Shown: positions 33,301 through 45,504 of the stretch, one piece after another
How positions within the stretch are numbered: position 1 is the first letter of the stretch
How the letters are laid out: every line of letters begins with the position of its first letter
From: Cladopsammia gracilis
Lineage: Eukaryota > Cnidaria > Anthozoa > Scleractinia > Dendrophylliidae
Reading direction: 5' to 3'
Assembly (NCBI GenBank): GCA_022457155.1
Contig: JAJGOT010000010.1
Coordinates: 3,336,001 to 3,400,000, forward strand
Length of the DNA stretch: 64,000 nt
Translations under genes and position numbers: made by a program
The notes under the pieces: generated by a model
The model's database searches: none
Told to the model about the DNA's origin: nothing
Seen by the model: only the letters and a program-made list of their open reading frames with translations

Positions 33301-35930
33301 CTGCAGCAGAGGAGTAAGATAAAACAGCACCCTGTAGCAACTCCACCCTTTAAACAATATTCTTGCTGTAGAAACAGATACAAGGGAATTTACCACTGTT
33401 GAGATATTAAGACCGGCATTGGTGCAGGTAACATGTCAAGAACCCATGATAGGCAGTGAGGGTCCTGAGTCATGAATTGACAAAAGGGAAATCTTTTACC
33501 CTTGTACTGATAACCAGTTATACAGAAGAGAGTAATTAAAGCCAGAAAGTAAGTTCAAGTAACAATAAAAATACCTGCAATATCATCTGATGATCCTCCC
33601 ACAGTTTAAGTGCATCACCTTTCAGTATTGCAGATGATTCGACCCCACTTTCAGTTTGCTTGGCCTATACATTAGTAGGAAGAAAATTATTAATAGGAAT
33701 AATGATAAAGAATGATGATAAATGTTTAAGCTGAGTCCCTGACAGGAATTGAACCTTTGAACTTCCACACACCGGTCGGATGCTCTAACCACTGAGCGAC
33801 GAGAGACTCGTGGCGAGCTAGGCCAAATACTAGGTTCACACACTGGTCAGATGCCATAACAACTGAGCGACAAGAGACTTGTGGCGAGCTAGGCCAAATA
33901 CTAGGTTCACACACTGGTCGGATACTCTAACCACTGAGCTACGAGAGACTCTTGGAGAGCTAGGCCAAATACTAGGTTTACACACTGAGCTGGTCGGATG
34001 CTCTAACCACTGAGCTACGAGAGACTCATGGCGAGCTAGGCCAAATACTAGGTTCACACACTGGTCGGATGCTCTAACCACTGAGCTATGGGAGACTCGT
34101 GGTGAGCTAGGCCATATACTAGGTTCACACACTGGTCAGATGCTCTAACCACTGAGCTACGAGAGACTAGTGGTGAGCTAGGCCATATACTAGGTTCACA
34201 CACTGGTCGGATGCTCCAACCACTGAGTTACGAGAGACTCGTGGCGAGCTAGGCCAAATACTAGGTTCACACACTGGTCGGATGCTCCAACCACTGAGCT
34301 ACGAGAGACTCGTGGCGAGCTAGGCCATATACTAGGTTCACACACTGGTCGGATTCTCTAACCACTGAGCTACGAGACTGGTGGCGAGCTAGGCCATATG
34401 CTAGGTTCACACACTGGTCGGATGCCCTAACCGCTGAGCTACGAGAGACTCGTGGCAAAGCTAGGTCATATGCTAGGTTCACACACTGGTTGGATGCCCT
34501 AACCACTGAGCTACGAGAGACTCATGGCAAGCTAGGCCATATGCTTGGTTCACACACCGGTCGGATGCCCTAACCACTGAGCTACGAGAGACTCGTGGCA
34601 AGCCAGCTAGGCCACATACAAGGTTCATGTTTGACATGTGTGGTGATAAATAAACATGAACCTGGTATGCTGTATAAGGTGGTTCTTACTTATGACATTG
34701 TGGATAAAATTGTACAGATGAAAGCAACATAGCAGTACTGTCATTTTTTCCCACAGTTTGCAAAATGAAATTTGGATTCCTCTTGAAAATTCATTTTGTC
34801 TGCTATGGTGGGTTAAGAGACTAGACTAATTCTGGCCTTTGTTACTATTGCATGTAAAAAAGGTATTATTTTCACCTGTTTGTTTTCTTCCAGGATAAGA
34901 AAACTGCATTCCCTGTTGATATAGATAACAAAGGCGAAAAAGAATCATATTAAATTATATTTCTATATATACCACTATAATTAGGCCACTTTATTTTAAA
35001 TTTCATCTGCCATGATGACTAAAGACAATTTCATTTCTGTTTTCCTTTTTGCTTTAAAACATCAATTCACAGTGTAAATACAATAAATGAGTAAATTTGC
35101 ATCTATATATTTATTTAGGTCAAAAGTAAGAGGATAAGTGTTTACTGTTGTATGGACATTTGAATGGATTTTATCACATTACAGCAGCTGACACTGAATA
35201 CAACTAAAAACCATATTGTCCACACTTTTTAAGTGCCCATAACCTAAAATTTTTTATTTTTGTATCTAAATCTGCACGTCATGTAATGAACAATATGCGA
35301 AAATTTTTTTGATTTCACCAAAACGTGAATTTTTTATGAAAATGTCAAATCTTCAAAATCCTATTTTTTTGTGGTATACCCATCCTGCTGTTAAGAAGGC
35401 CAACATGCTCACATATTCCTTAATGTACGTCACAGTTCCTTTGTTTGAAGTCACAAGTTCCTTTGTTTGAAGTTATGTGTTCCTTAATCTATGTCATGGA
35501 TCCTTTGTTAACTGAGAGGGACCGACAGGAGACTAATGCGAATGGTGGACCAAAATGGCAGTAAATTTTGAAGACTTTAAAAAATCATAAAAAATTCATG
35601 TTGTGCTGAAATCAAAAAAAATTTTCGCAGATGTTCATTATGTGACGTGTAGATTTAGATACGAAAATAAAAAATTTTAGGTTATGGGCACTTTAACAAT
35701 ATACCTGTAACCTGTATTAGCTCTTAGTTCCTTCAATGACAAGGTTGTTGATTATCAAAGGGTACTAAATGTGTGCAATGCAATTGCTCTCAGGTTGACA
35801 ACATTTAAAACCTACTTGAACTTGGTAATCTTGTGGGTCATTTCATTTTTAAGTGCATCCTGACAGTCACTCAGCTGACGCCTGGAAAAACCTGTTATCC
35901 AGTAAAAGAATAGTAAAGTAAACAACACTG

Positions 35931-35965
<35 letters not shown>

Positions 35966-38900
35966 TTTACCACCATCATACACCAATATCACGCTAGCAT
36001 GGCATGAAAATATATTTAATTTAATGGGGAAAAGAGTCCAGTATCAAAATCAGCACATCGATATTAGTAAAACTATAAAGTTTTGTAAAGATTGCTCATA
36101 TACTGATGGAGATACGAGCTTTTGAAACTTAGCACTCTGGCCTAATATTTTTACAAAGAAATGTATGAGAAAAACACGAAAACGAGGCTGGACAGGCAAT
36201 CTATACCCGTCCACCATACATTTCTTTGTAAAAATGCTCAGTTTCAAAATTTCATATCTTCGTCAGTTTTCTAGCAATCTTTACAAAACTTTGTAGTTTT
36301 ACTAATATCGATATGCTGAATTTGATGCCGGGCTCTTTTTCCCAATAAACCAAATATATTTTTGTGCCATGCTAGCGTGATATTAATTACAAGTTTTGTT
36401 TTTCTTTCTTTGTTTGAAAGCATGAGTGGGGCCTCTTAAGGGTTCTACACACTGGGATATGGCTTACCAGTAATCTGCATGTACACTAATACTTATGTTT
36501 GTACTATGACCTCAATGGTACTGAATGCGAGCAACTTGTTTTTTAACTTACCAACTGCCACACTGAGCAAGGCACTTAGGTATAATGGAAGAGAAAATGC
36601 TGCTGGAGAAGACAAAAATCCTTGGTAACAAGGAGACCTACAAAGAAAATACTTTAGTTAAAAGAGGTTGATTTTTAACCAGAGTGTTAATCATCCTACA
36701 GCCTATTATTATCACCACCACCATCATTATTGACAAAAGATGTATTTCTGATGATTACAGGGTTGGAAACATAATTCTTTAAGGATAGTGACTTACATAA
36801 CACACTTGCCCAAATTAGTTGTTTACTCGCCCAAAAGAGTAATTATTTATAACTTAAAAGTGAAAATCCAACTTGTCAAACTGGGTGAGTGATGTATGAT
36901 TTGTAGTCTTGCCCAGAGGGATTTATACTCATATTTGACAATGGGGCGGGCGTTAATCTGCAACCCTGAGATTACTCCAGATTCGACAACAAGAATGGGT
37001 TCTTATTTGAGACTTTACATGATAATTATATAAAGGACTGGCCAAATCTGTCTCAGTCAGGGCAAAGCAAACTCGACAAATGATGGTTTCATGACCAGTA
37101 TTCTATTTAATGTGATCTGGACCCCTTCCTCTGCTTTGCCACCCTCTTTCTAACTTAAAGTAAAAGCAGCAGTTACAGGAATAACATGAAGGCAGTGACC
37201 ATGACTTCAACCAGCCAACCTACAGATCTACAGCTCGTCGCACTAATCATACAACAACTGCACTTTCACAACTATATAAACCTGTAATGTAGGATCTGGA
37301 GAATGTATTGAATCACTGACACACCAACATGACCATCTTGACAACAGGACACAAGCACTTGTAACAATTTATCATTCAGAGTTGGAAGATGAAACAAAAG
37401 CTCCACTGCAGATCTCTGAATAGCTTCACTCAGGTTTCCAAATGGACCTTTGTCCTTAGCTGAAAAAAATAATGATGTGTATTGATTCCTTGTGTGATTC
37501 TAGCATGACTGCACATATAATTTTTATTTGTGATTTTGATATACCAGTATCAGGTCAAGTACAGCTGATGGTTAAAACCTGAGATTGTGTTATTCCAGAA
37601 AAAATCCATATCCACCCCATGGAAGGTCATTGGAAATTCCTAGGGGGAGGGGGGGTCTTAAAAGCCAACATTTTAGAAGCAAAGTATGAAGCTAAACTGA
37701 AATTTCCTGGGGGTCGGGGGGTGCTAAACAAAAAACCTTCCGTGGGGGGAGTATGGACATTTTCTGGAACTGCACATTACAAAAGGTATAAATTCAGACA
37801 ATAATATTTTAGTGTCTTAAGAACACTACAAAAAAATAAGAATGGAAACAACTTGTTAATCTTACATTTTAACTGAATGCAACAGTACATTACCTTTTAT
37901 TATGTAGAAAAATTAGTAGGTATCCATTTAAAAGTGGCTCAACTGTACAAGAGTATTTCCCTTTTAACACATAAGCTAAGAAGGTCATTTATGTAAGCCC
38001 TGGTCCCAGAAGGAAATAGAGCATAAGCTGTTTGGTTAAAAATAGGGTATTGTTTCATTGCTGCTTCTGTTAAGAACACACAGAGGTTTTAAAGTAAAGA
38101 TTTGCTTTAAAGTATTGAAAACAGTGTAAAGGTTTGCCGCTCCAGGCAGTACTCCTCCCGCCACCCAAATTCCAGAAAATACTCGCAATTCAAGCAATTG
38201 GACTACAATGTCCTGCAATCAGTTGATCAACTCCATCTGGGCAGAAAACTATATGCCGGGGTTTATCCTGAACAAAAATGCAGAACTAGGTTCTTGATAC
38301 ACTTCTGATCAGTGTAGCATCAGACTCCTCTGCGACAGACACCTTTCAGAGTATGAAGTGGATCTGGTCTCATGTCTAAATTGTGTATATTTTAGACTGT
38401 TCACAAAGATTTTAGCCTGAAGAGTGTCTGGGCATCCTATAATGCCCACTTTTTTAAGAAATTTGTGGAAAATTCAACTAAGCTTTAATAAATTTTATGA
38501 GACACATGCCTTCAGGATGTCCAGTTTTCAATTTGTGGCTAAAGGCCTGCTACTCACCAATGTTCACATCACATAACATTTCAAGACACTTACAGAAAAA
38601 CATGGCCAGATGAGAGAAGAAGTTGTCATTTAGTTTTAAAGCACTTTGCATCACAGCTTTCTTCAAGATGCAGAGAACAAGTTCAGTCAGGGCCGGGCTA
38701 TTGTCATTCAACTGCACCAAGAGACTTGGCAAACCTGCAAGCCATCTCTCCACCAATCCATGCACTTCTTCATTCCTATTGTTAGTAGGGAAACAGACAA
38801 ATCTAAGTCATGTACTTCACGACAATTATTTTTTACTTTTTACATGTGAGTTGGGTTTTTACTTACAAAACGTGGAAGGAACTACAGTCAACTCCCTAAA

Positions 38901-41900
38901 AGCAGACACCCCTGTTGGCAGACACCTCTCTAAGGTGGACATCAGTGGCTGGCTGGTTCAGACAGAATTCTACTTATAGTTGTCTATAAATAAGCTCTCT
39001 CTAGGGTGGGTGGAACCTTGATCCCTCCATGGGGCCTTTATCCTCTTCATGTGGATGCGGTCTTTACCTCCTCAAGGAGGTGGAGCCTTTACCATCTTCA
39101 TGTGGATGAGAAATCCCCACTCCTTTGTTATGGGTGTGGACTTAACCTCTCCAATCATGTGGGGCCTCCACCCTCTCACTGTGGGTAGGATTCTCCCCCT
39201 CTCCCCCCCCCCCACCCCCCTCCTTCACTTTGGCTGTGGCTTTGACCTCCTCAGCATGAGGAGCCTTTACTCTCTCCATATGTGTGGGACCTTTATTCCC
39301 TCCATGTGGGTGGAGCCTTAATGTCCCCATGTGGGACCTTGAGCTCTTCAAGTGGGGCCTCTACCTTCTCTATTTTGGGCTGGGCCTTTAATATTTCCTT
39401 TCAAGAGGACAGAATTTTTACACCTTACATGTGGGTGGGATAAACAAATTCAAGTAACATGCACACAAGGTAAGTTTATAAACCAATAAGTTTACCTTGA
39501 TACATTAGAGCTCTCACGGAAAGAAAGGTTAGCAAAAAACAACATCAGCGCATGCTTGGCCCCAGACATAACATGGCTTGACTGGTACAAGTTGAAGGTT
39601 GCATCAAGCAGTTCCTTTATCATGCCAGGGTCTTGAGTTTAAAGCGTAAAAAAGAGAGTAAACACAGAAACAATAAAACAATGTAGATTCTCTGTATTAC
39701 TTTTATATCTGCATGGACATGATTTGACAAAACAAGCTATTTATAATAAGTAATTAGAGCAGTTACCATTAACATGCAACCCATCTCACTTTAAAAAAAT
39801 ACATGTATTTCACTTGAAATTCAAAGTTACTCAAGTTCCATGCACAAAGCATGAAAATATTGAATTTGAGTATGAATTGTGTTGTTCTAGAAAATATCCA
39901 TACCTCTCCCACGGAAGGTTTTTCAGTTTTATTCCCCCACCCCTCTGGAAATTCCAGTTTGGCTTTATATTTCCCTTTAAATCTTTTGGCTTTAGACACC
40001 CCCCCCCCCCCCCCCCACCCACCCCTTGGAATTGCCAATGACCTTCTGTGGGGGGAGTATGGATATCACACATTACCTTGTTGAGCACCTGAACAATGAT
40101 GGGCAATAATCTGGTCCGCAAATGTGACTAGACTTTCCACATGTTCTGTCTGTAACAACTGAGCCTTTGTTCCCCCTTTGGCCTTCAGCTCCAACGATTC
40201 AATGACAAATTCCTCCAGCTTCTCAACTGATGGGTGAAGTTTCTTCTGAGAGGTGATGTTATTGCTTACAAACTGGAGCATAATTTCACAAATGGTAAGA
40301 TTCAGGGTTAACACAGAAGTGCTGTTTTTCTCATCTTCTGTTTGCTGGGGTGATTTTCCAAGTTTTCTCTTACCTTTCTTGAGTAACTGTGCAGGATTTG
40401 CGGTGAATGGAAAATAACTCATAAAGTGATGGTTGAGGTCTTTAAAATAAACATCATGCAAGCAGCTGTGTTCAGAAATGTTGCAATTCCTCTTTTGATT
40501 GCTCTGTGCTGCTTTGAAGATGACTTTGAGAATTTCCGCTATGGCCAGCATCACATCAGTGGCTGATGACGACATGCTGTCTGGCAGACTAGTTGTCATT
40601 TGAGCAGGGTTACACTCAATCCAACATTCTAACAACAATGGCACAATTACTTCCATGAAGTCTTTTGCTTGCTGTTCATCACTTAAAATGTTGGATCCAT
40701 TGCCTGTGTTTGCTGATGATCGACTAAACATGGAACTGCTATCAAATTCAAACGGTAGTAATTTTGGTTCATCAACTGAATGTTGCAATATTTGAACTTG
40801 TGTTGGCTGGGTCTTATTAAAACAAATTACTGGTTTTGAAACAGATACAGCATTTTTCATAGACAAAAGAGTCCCTTCTCTTTGGCAAGGATTTGATGAA
40901 GATTCAAGGGCTTTTAAAAATGCCAGTAATTGCTGCAAGACTTTCAAGCGTGACCTAAGAGAAGAAAGCTTTCCGTTTGGATTCACTGAAAGTCCTTTCC
41001 CTGCTTTCAGTTGCAGTCCTTTAGACTTCTTTACCCCTGAAGTACTCTGATGTGAAATCATACCAACGAAGTTGTGAATCAACTGTGGAGAGCTTGTCAC
41101 CATTAACTTTGGAAAGTATCGGAGACACAGCTCTAGAAAGCCAAGAGAATCATGTTGAATATCGTCATAAATATGAGTCATGGCACAACTCAAATGAGCG
41201 ACAATCAGTGATGAAAATGGGGCCATTCTTTCTTGTGGTACCATTGGGAATACAAAACAGAGCAACAGAAGAAGTGATTGCCGAACAGATGGCTCACTGT
41301 CTGTCATTTTCTCAGCAACTCGTTTTATAAAAATTCCCAGATTTTCTTGCAAGAGATTCTCATGGCATTGGAAGAGATCTTTCAGGCCAACAAGTGCCTC
41401 TTGTCTTGTTGTGACACTGTAATGACCAACTTGTGCAAGTAAATCCTATAAAATACACAAATGATGTGTTCCAGTATTAGTCATTTGGAAATAACTGGTA
41501 AAGTAGTAAAACCTATATGCATAATAAAGCATGGGATTAATGGTGGTTTTGTAACCCACAACTTCCACTGTCAACAGCTGTATCTTGTCTAAGTGCAGTC
41601 TTGGACAATCCTGAGTATCTTTTATTACAGTTGAACAAGTGCTTTAGTCATAGATACGGGTGCTCACCAACCGAAGAGCTTGGTGTATGAAGGGCCCATG
41701 TTGAAATTGGACATTTTTCACTCACAATTGTGTTTTTCTTTAGCCAAGAAAGCACTCTTTTGCTAAAGTAATGACAGGTTTATGCAAGTAAAAGAAAAAA
41801 AAGAGTAAGTTGGACCAACAGATCCTGTATTTTCACAAAAAAGGACAAAGTACACGCATGTTGGCTACCAAGTACTTCTCTCACAGAGAGTTGCAAGACA

Positions 41901-42895
41901 AGCTGCACAACCATTGCAACATACCACAGCATGCAAGTCAAAATTAGTGCAAGACAAATTTGCAACAGGTGAAGTCAGTGCAAGACACATACATGTACAA
42001 GTTGTTGCAATGGTTGCAGAGATTTAGAACTTACTTCTTAACTTTCTGCAATGACTGCAGCAATTTGTATCACAAAAACTTTGGCATTGCAAGGTAGGTT
42101 AAGGAAGTTGTTATTAGTGTTTTTGCAAGCTCCTTTATATCTTTTGTTGATTTCATTTTGATAAATTGTAAGATACAGTGTAAGCTTGTATCGATAAATT
42201 CGATATTTATTGATAAAATCGATAACACCAATTGAAAAATCGATAATTATTGATTACTCACAATGAACCCTTTTATCGATTTTCATCAATTTCCGATATG
42301 ATTAACTAGTTTTATTGATTTTATTAAATATTATTGATTATCATTTTTATTGATTGACTACCCCGGGGGCCATTCCATTTTTTATCCACACCCCCCCCCC
42401 CCCCCCCTCATGGAAGAGGTTAGTCAAAATTGTACCCCCAAGAAAAAAAGATCAAAATAACCAATTTTTCTTTCACCCACTCAGAAATATTCCAAAGATC
42501 AAAGGTGCCGACACAGCCACCCCCTCAGAAAATCTCATCCATGAGGGGGGGGGGGGGGAGGGGATAAAAAATGGAATGGGCCCGGGTATAAACCTTAACA
42601 GGGTAAATGTAGGTCATTTATTTAATTTTTAAGGGTACGTTGTAAACTGTACATGTAACTGAGTTCATAATATTTTTACTTTACATTTACAGCTAAACTC
42701 TGTTACCTTTAGGTTTTGATTTCTTTGATTGGTAGGTTCCAAGTCTTTATTCAGTTGCGTTGGGATGAAAATTGCCCTGGACTTGAACGAAGTGTCCGTC
42801 GCATTCTGAGCAGGTTGCAGTTTCTTTCCAACTTTTAACTTCACCTTCTGAAAGTCCTGCTCCTTAAGTTTTCTCTTCCTTTTGTTTTTTGCCAT
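30366..42895 (-). CDS. TEX10: TEX10-like protein (Ipi1 homologue), 13 exons, 3' end not found
   Basis: This is a component of the Rix1/PELP1-TEX10-WDR18-SENP3 complex, which acts in 60S ribosome maturation in the nucleolus. Exons on the minus strand: 42895-42707, 41445-40077, 39631-39496, 38775-38558, 37459-37282, 36637-36552, 35891-35816, 34903-34876, 33664-33575, 33097-33017, 32558-32500, 31447-31194, 30487-30366. All borders are GT/AG and every phase closes, giving 962 codons, close to the ~930 residues of vertebrate TEX10. The start MAKNKRKRK (an in-frame ATG 21 bp upstream is less likely) leads into the family signature DFQKVKLKVGKK. Exon 2 carries the Ipi1-type HEAT region (YSVTTRQEALVGLKDL, MTDSEPSVRQSLLLLL). 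The rest is alpha-helical with a charged stretch over exons 7-9. Exon 13 ends phase 0 at TTG|GTAAGC, so at least one short 3' exon is missing. Introns carry many MITEs and tandem arrays. Confidence 0.9.
30936..30954. repeat. Poly-C run
   Basis: A run of about 18 C in a TEX10 intron. Similar homopolymers occur at 42393, 46559 and 51508 and may be sequencing-fragile. Confidence 0.9.
32304..32400. mobile_element. Small fold-back MITE
   Basis: AAGAGTGTTTCATCAGG ... CCAAACACCGAGAA pairs with TTCTCGGTGTTTGG ... CCTGATGAAACACTCTT. Related GATGAAACACT sequences occur at 54007-54240. Confidence 0.85.
33722..34626 (-). repeat. Tandem array of about 12 tRNA-head SINE units (71 bp)
   Basis: The unit of 69-76 bp (mostly 71) is anchored by TAGGTTCACACACTGG at 33831, 33902, 33973, 34049, 34120, 34191, 34262, 34333, 34402, 34474 and 34545. 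Read on the minus strand, each unit contains a tRNA 5' half with box A (GTAGCTCAGTGGTTAGAGCA, variants). Only the unit at the low-coordinate end (about 33722-33800) also has a box B (GGTTCAATTCC). It therefore looks like a tRNA-derived SINE whose head was amplified in tandem. It lies in the intron between TEX10 exons 8 and 9. Long minus-strand frames through the array are by-products. Confidence 0.9.
35228..35696. mobile_element. 459-bp MITE with about 100-bp arms and TTTAA flanks
   Basis: Inverted arms start GTGCCCATAACCTAAAAT at 35233 and end ATTTTAGGTTATGGGCAC at 35691. TTTAA on both sides (35228-35232, 35692-35696) is a likely target duplication. It is in the intron between TEX10 exons 7 and 8. 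Confidence 0.85.
35930..35966. repeat. (CAT)n microsatellite
   Basis: About 12 CAT units directly beside the fold-back at 35985. Confidence 0.9.
35985..36384. mobile_element. 400-bp fold-back with arms of about 180 bp
   Basis: AATATCACGCTAGCATGGCA at 35985 mirrors TGCCATGCTAGCGTGATATT ending at 36384. The arms stay paired, imperfectly, down to a centre near 36190 (ATACATTTCTTTGTAAAAAT / complement). Confidence 0.9.
37588..37775 (+). mobile_element. MITE family Y, copy 1
   Basis: Begins near TTCCAGAAAAAATCCATATC and contains AAGGTCATTGGAAATTCC, a G-rich block, and ends GTATGGACATTTTCTGGAAC. The same layout is found inverted at 39885-40072. Confidence 0.8.
39000..39440. repeat. Degenerate minisatellite (about 30-bp unit)
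   Basis: Loose repetition of ATGTGGGTGGAGCCTTTA / CCTCTCCATGTGGG variants over about 400 bp, with a C-rich interruption at 39198-39221. It lies in the intron between TEX10 exons 3 and 4. Confidence 0.7.
39885..40072 (-). mobile_element. MITE family Y, copy 2, abutting a TEX10 splice donor
   Basis: Inverted relative to the copy at 37588-37775. On the minus strand it reads ATATCCATACTCCCCCCACA, GAAGGTCATTGGCAATTCC, a G-run, then GTATGGATATTTTCTAGAAC. Its edge lies only a few bases inside the intron from the exon 2 donor at 40076-40075. Confidence 0.8.
42361..42586. mobile_element. Fold-back with C/G homopolymers
   Basis: CCCCGGGGGCCATTCCATTTTTTAT at the left pairs with ATAAAAAATGGAATGGGCCCGGG at the right. 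Poly-C (about 17) and poly-G (about 16) blocks with CATGGA / TCCATG lie inside. Confidence 0.85.
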
Positions 42896-43649
42896 ATTAG
42901 AGAAAGAAAATGACAAAATTTACCATAAAAACTTGCTCGTATCCTCTGCACTGATTCATTCACGTGTTTGAACGTCAGCGAATAATATTACAGCGGCTCT
43001 CTTTACCGAGCAGGCGCATCACAAGACCGTCAGATTTGACGGTCTCTTTGAAAAGCGTACTTCATGTAAGTCGCACTAAGGTAATAGAAGCGGGAACAAA
43101 GATGGAGGAACGCATACTTTCAATTTCTGAGATAAAAGCCTTCATAATTTGACCATTCGGCATTAACTGAGGTACTGAATCATTTGTCTTGTCTTTGTTT
43201 TATGTTTGTGGCAAAGTATAATCGACTTAGTGGGTATTTTAAGCATTTGTCACTAAAAGAAACGTTGATTTCCTCGGGCTGGGCACGCTTGTCAGGACAG
43301 TCAACGTTTGGTGTAATAATGACCTTGGCACCATGCACAATGCGTATGTAAAAGAACCCACTACACTTGTTTACTACATTCTTTATTCAACCTTTTCTTA
43401 AAATACAATGTTTTTTTTTTAAAGTGATAAATATATTTCTGCCCAGATGAGTCGAAATAAAGGCAGTAGAATAAGATAAATATAAACTCCTCATATATAC
43501 GCCAGAATGTAGTTCGCAAATAACGAAGTTTAAATCGATCTACAGCTCTTATTTACCATGTTTTGGCCATCTCTCTTTTGCAACCCGGAATACTGACTAA
43601 AATGCAAGCATAGGTGATTAACCCTTTTACCCAATGTACATGTAGTATT
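42896..43649. promoter_or_regulatory. Divergent TEX10 / TRRAP promoter region
   Basis: A head-to-head arrangement: TEX10 starts at 42895 (minus) and the TRRAP coding sequence at 46713 (plus). Within the first 200 bp is an E-box CACGTG (42961-42966) and an inverted repeat GACCGTCA / TGACGGTC (43025-43044). CTTCAT|GTAAGT at about 43060-43071 could be the donor of a non-coding TRRAP exon, because the first coding exon is preceded by an acceptor (TTTTCTTACAG, to 46702). Promoter function is inferred from position. Confidence 0.5.
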
Positions 43650-44295
43650 CCCGGCATAGTAAATCGAACCCAATCGAACTAAATTTCAATCGAACTCAAT
43701 TCATGGATTGAGTTCGATTGAGTTCGGCAATCGAACTAAATCAAACTCGCCGAAAAGAAAAAAAATCAATCGCACCCAATCGAACGATCGATTTTCGAAC
43801 TCGTGATTTGTGTAAAACAGGCGTTGAAAATCCATACCGGTAACCAGATCTTGGAAGCTCGAGTTTCTTCAGCCTGGAGTGTAGCGCACGTGTTTTTCGT
43901 AAACGAAGACATTCCGCAGAAATGGCTTCAGATGCGCTGTGGATTGTAAGCTTCAAATGCGTAGTAAAAGGCTGCCAGGAATGCCGCTTTGACGTCATTG
44001 TATTTTTGCATAAAAGTAACCCTTCGAGTTGTCTTGCTGCAATTGTAAGTTAGATAAAAAAGGAAAGGGTGCAACAGTTTTGGAATACGCCCGCGGGAAT
44101 AATGATAGCTTTGCTCTGTTCTGTTCTGTTCTGTTCTGTTCTCTTAACTGCCGTGGACAGTTTATAAATGGGGTTTCTGTTATTGAATAAATTGTAAAAA
44201 AGCACAAGAAAAACCTGCTTTGATGGGCTTGCTTTGTATAGGTTTATCAGAGCCAATCGAACGCAATCCATTTTAGTAATGCTTCACATAAGAAC

Positions 44296-45077
44296 TACAG
44301 TACCTCTCAAAAGTAAGTTACCGTTGTCGCGCGCTACGCGAATCGCGTCCTGCGCTACGCGAATCGCGTAGCGCGCGAAGCTTAAACAGCTTGTACAACT
44401 TCTTGCGTGATTCCAATTTAAAAATATCTGATTTCCTGGGGCGTTTGAAGATGAAGATGCGACCAAGTGAACCACCGATCGCGCTAAGCGCATGCATGCA
44501 AGGCGACCAAACTTTGGTTCGATAGACGGTGTTTGCTGAACTGTGTATATTTTAAAACAGATCGCGAACACAGCGAACAATTATCCATTGCAAAGTTTAT
44601 CACGAACTTAGCTTCCATTTGCTTTTGTTTTGGCCATCCAAACCACAATGTCTGTCGATGACAAATACATAGTAATTTCGCTTAACGTGTCGCTTGCGAA
44701 AAAATTAACGAAAACTACAAGTACAAACACTTTCGAAACCGATCTGTTTTAGAAAACTTAGCCATTTAATTCGCATGATTTGTTGAGGACAGACTGAAAC
44801 ATTTCCGTCGAGGAAAACACGAAACACATCGAATCCCGAGATACTTTTTGCCTTCCGTTTTCCTGACAACCATCCAGTTGCAGTTACATGTAGATGCCGA
44901 CCTTTGCGTAATTTCGCGCAAGATAAACTTTTCGTACAGTGTAATTATTGCCGCTTCGGTGACTCTCGCGCTACGCGATTCGCGTCCTGCGCTACGCGAA
45001 TCGCGTAGCGCAGGACGCGAATCGCGTAGCGCGCGAAACGCTACGCGACAGGTAACTTACTTTTGAGAGGTACTGTA
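44296..45077. mobile_element. Nested Tc1/mariner-type non-autonomous element
   Basis: TA target duplication (44296-44297, 45076-45077), with ends CAGTACCTCTCAAAAGTAAG / CTTACTTTTGAGAGGTACTG. Each end carries GC-rich palindromic motifs CTACGCGAATCGCGTAG, joined by CCTGCG, at about 44325-44380 and 44968-45050. It lies wholly inside the 2.26-kb element. Confidence 0.9.
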
Positions 45078-45504
45078 TAGTAAACTTCATTGTTCTGTGG
45101 CATTGGCTCTTCCCGACATAGAATATCTTTGATTTCAAGAATAGAGGAGGGGCTGATGGTTCATAACTATTTTTCATTATAAAAATACATAAAATCCATT
45201 TGCGTCAAATATATTTTAGGAAATATTCGTGCTTAACCAATCAGAATAGCAGAAGACAATAGCTACTAATTTTGCTTCTTTGATGAAGTTCCCCGAATAC
45301 AATATCTTTTAAAAATTGCATGTTGTGCGATTGGGTCTCAAAATACTTGAAACCTTAAAAAAAATAGACTTAATGCACCTTGAATCTTAACTTTTTAGCG
45401 GTTTTTGAGTCTAGGCCAATGAGATCACTAGTTGTAACAATGGAAATAGTTGACATTCCATCGTGCATTGCCGTTCAACACTATCTTTCCGCGGATCATA
45501 GACA

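Noticed and set aside
33622..34506. Minus-strand frames with repeated SSVVRASDQCVNL-type peptides
   Set aside because: By-products of the 71-bp tRNA-head tandem array.
33722..34626. CRISPR-like regularly spaced repeat
   Set aside because: Units are contiguous, with no unique spacers, and the genome is eukaryotic.
42964..43152. 62-codon plus-strand frame between TEX10 and TRRAP
   Set aside because: More likely overlaps a TRRAP 5' non-coding exon; no homology recognised.
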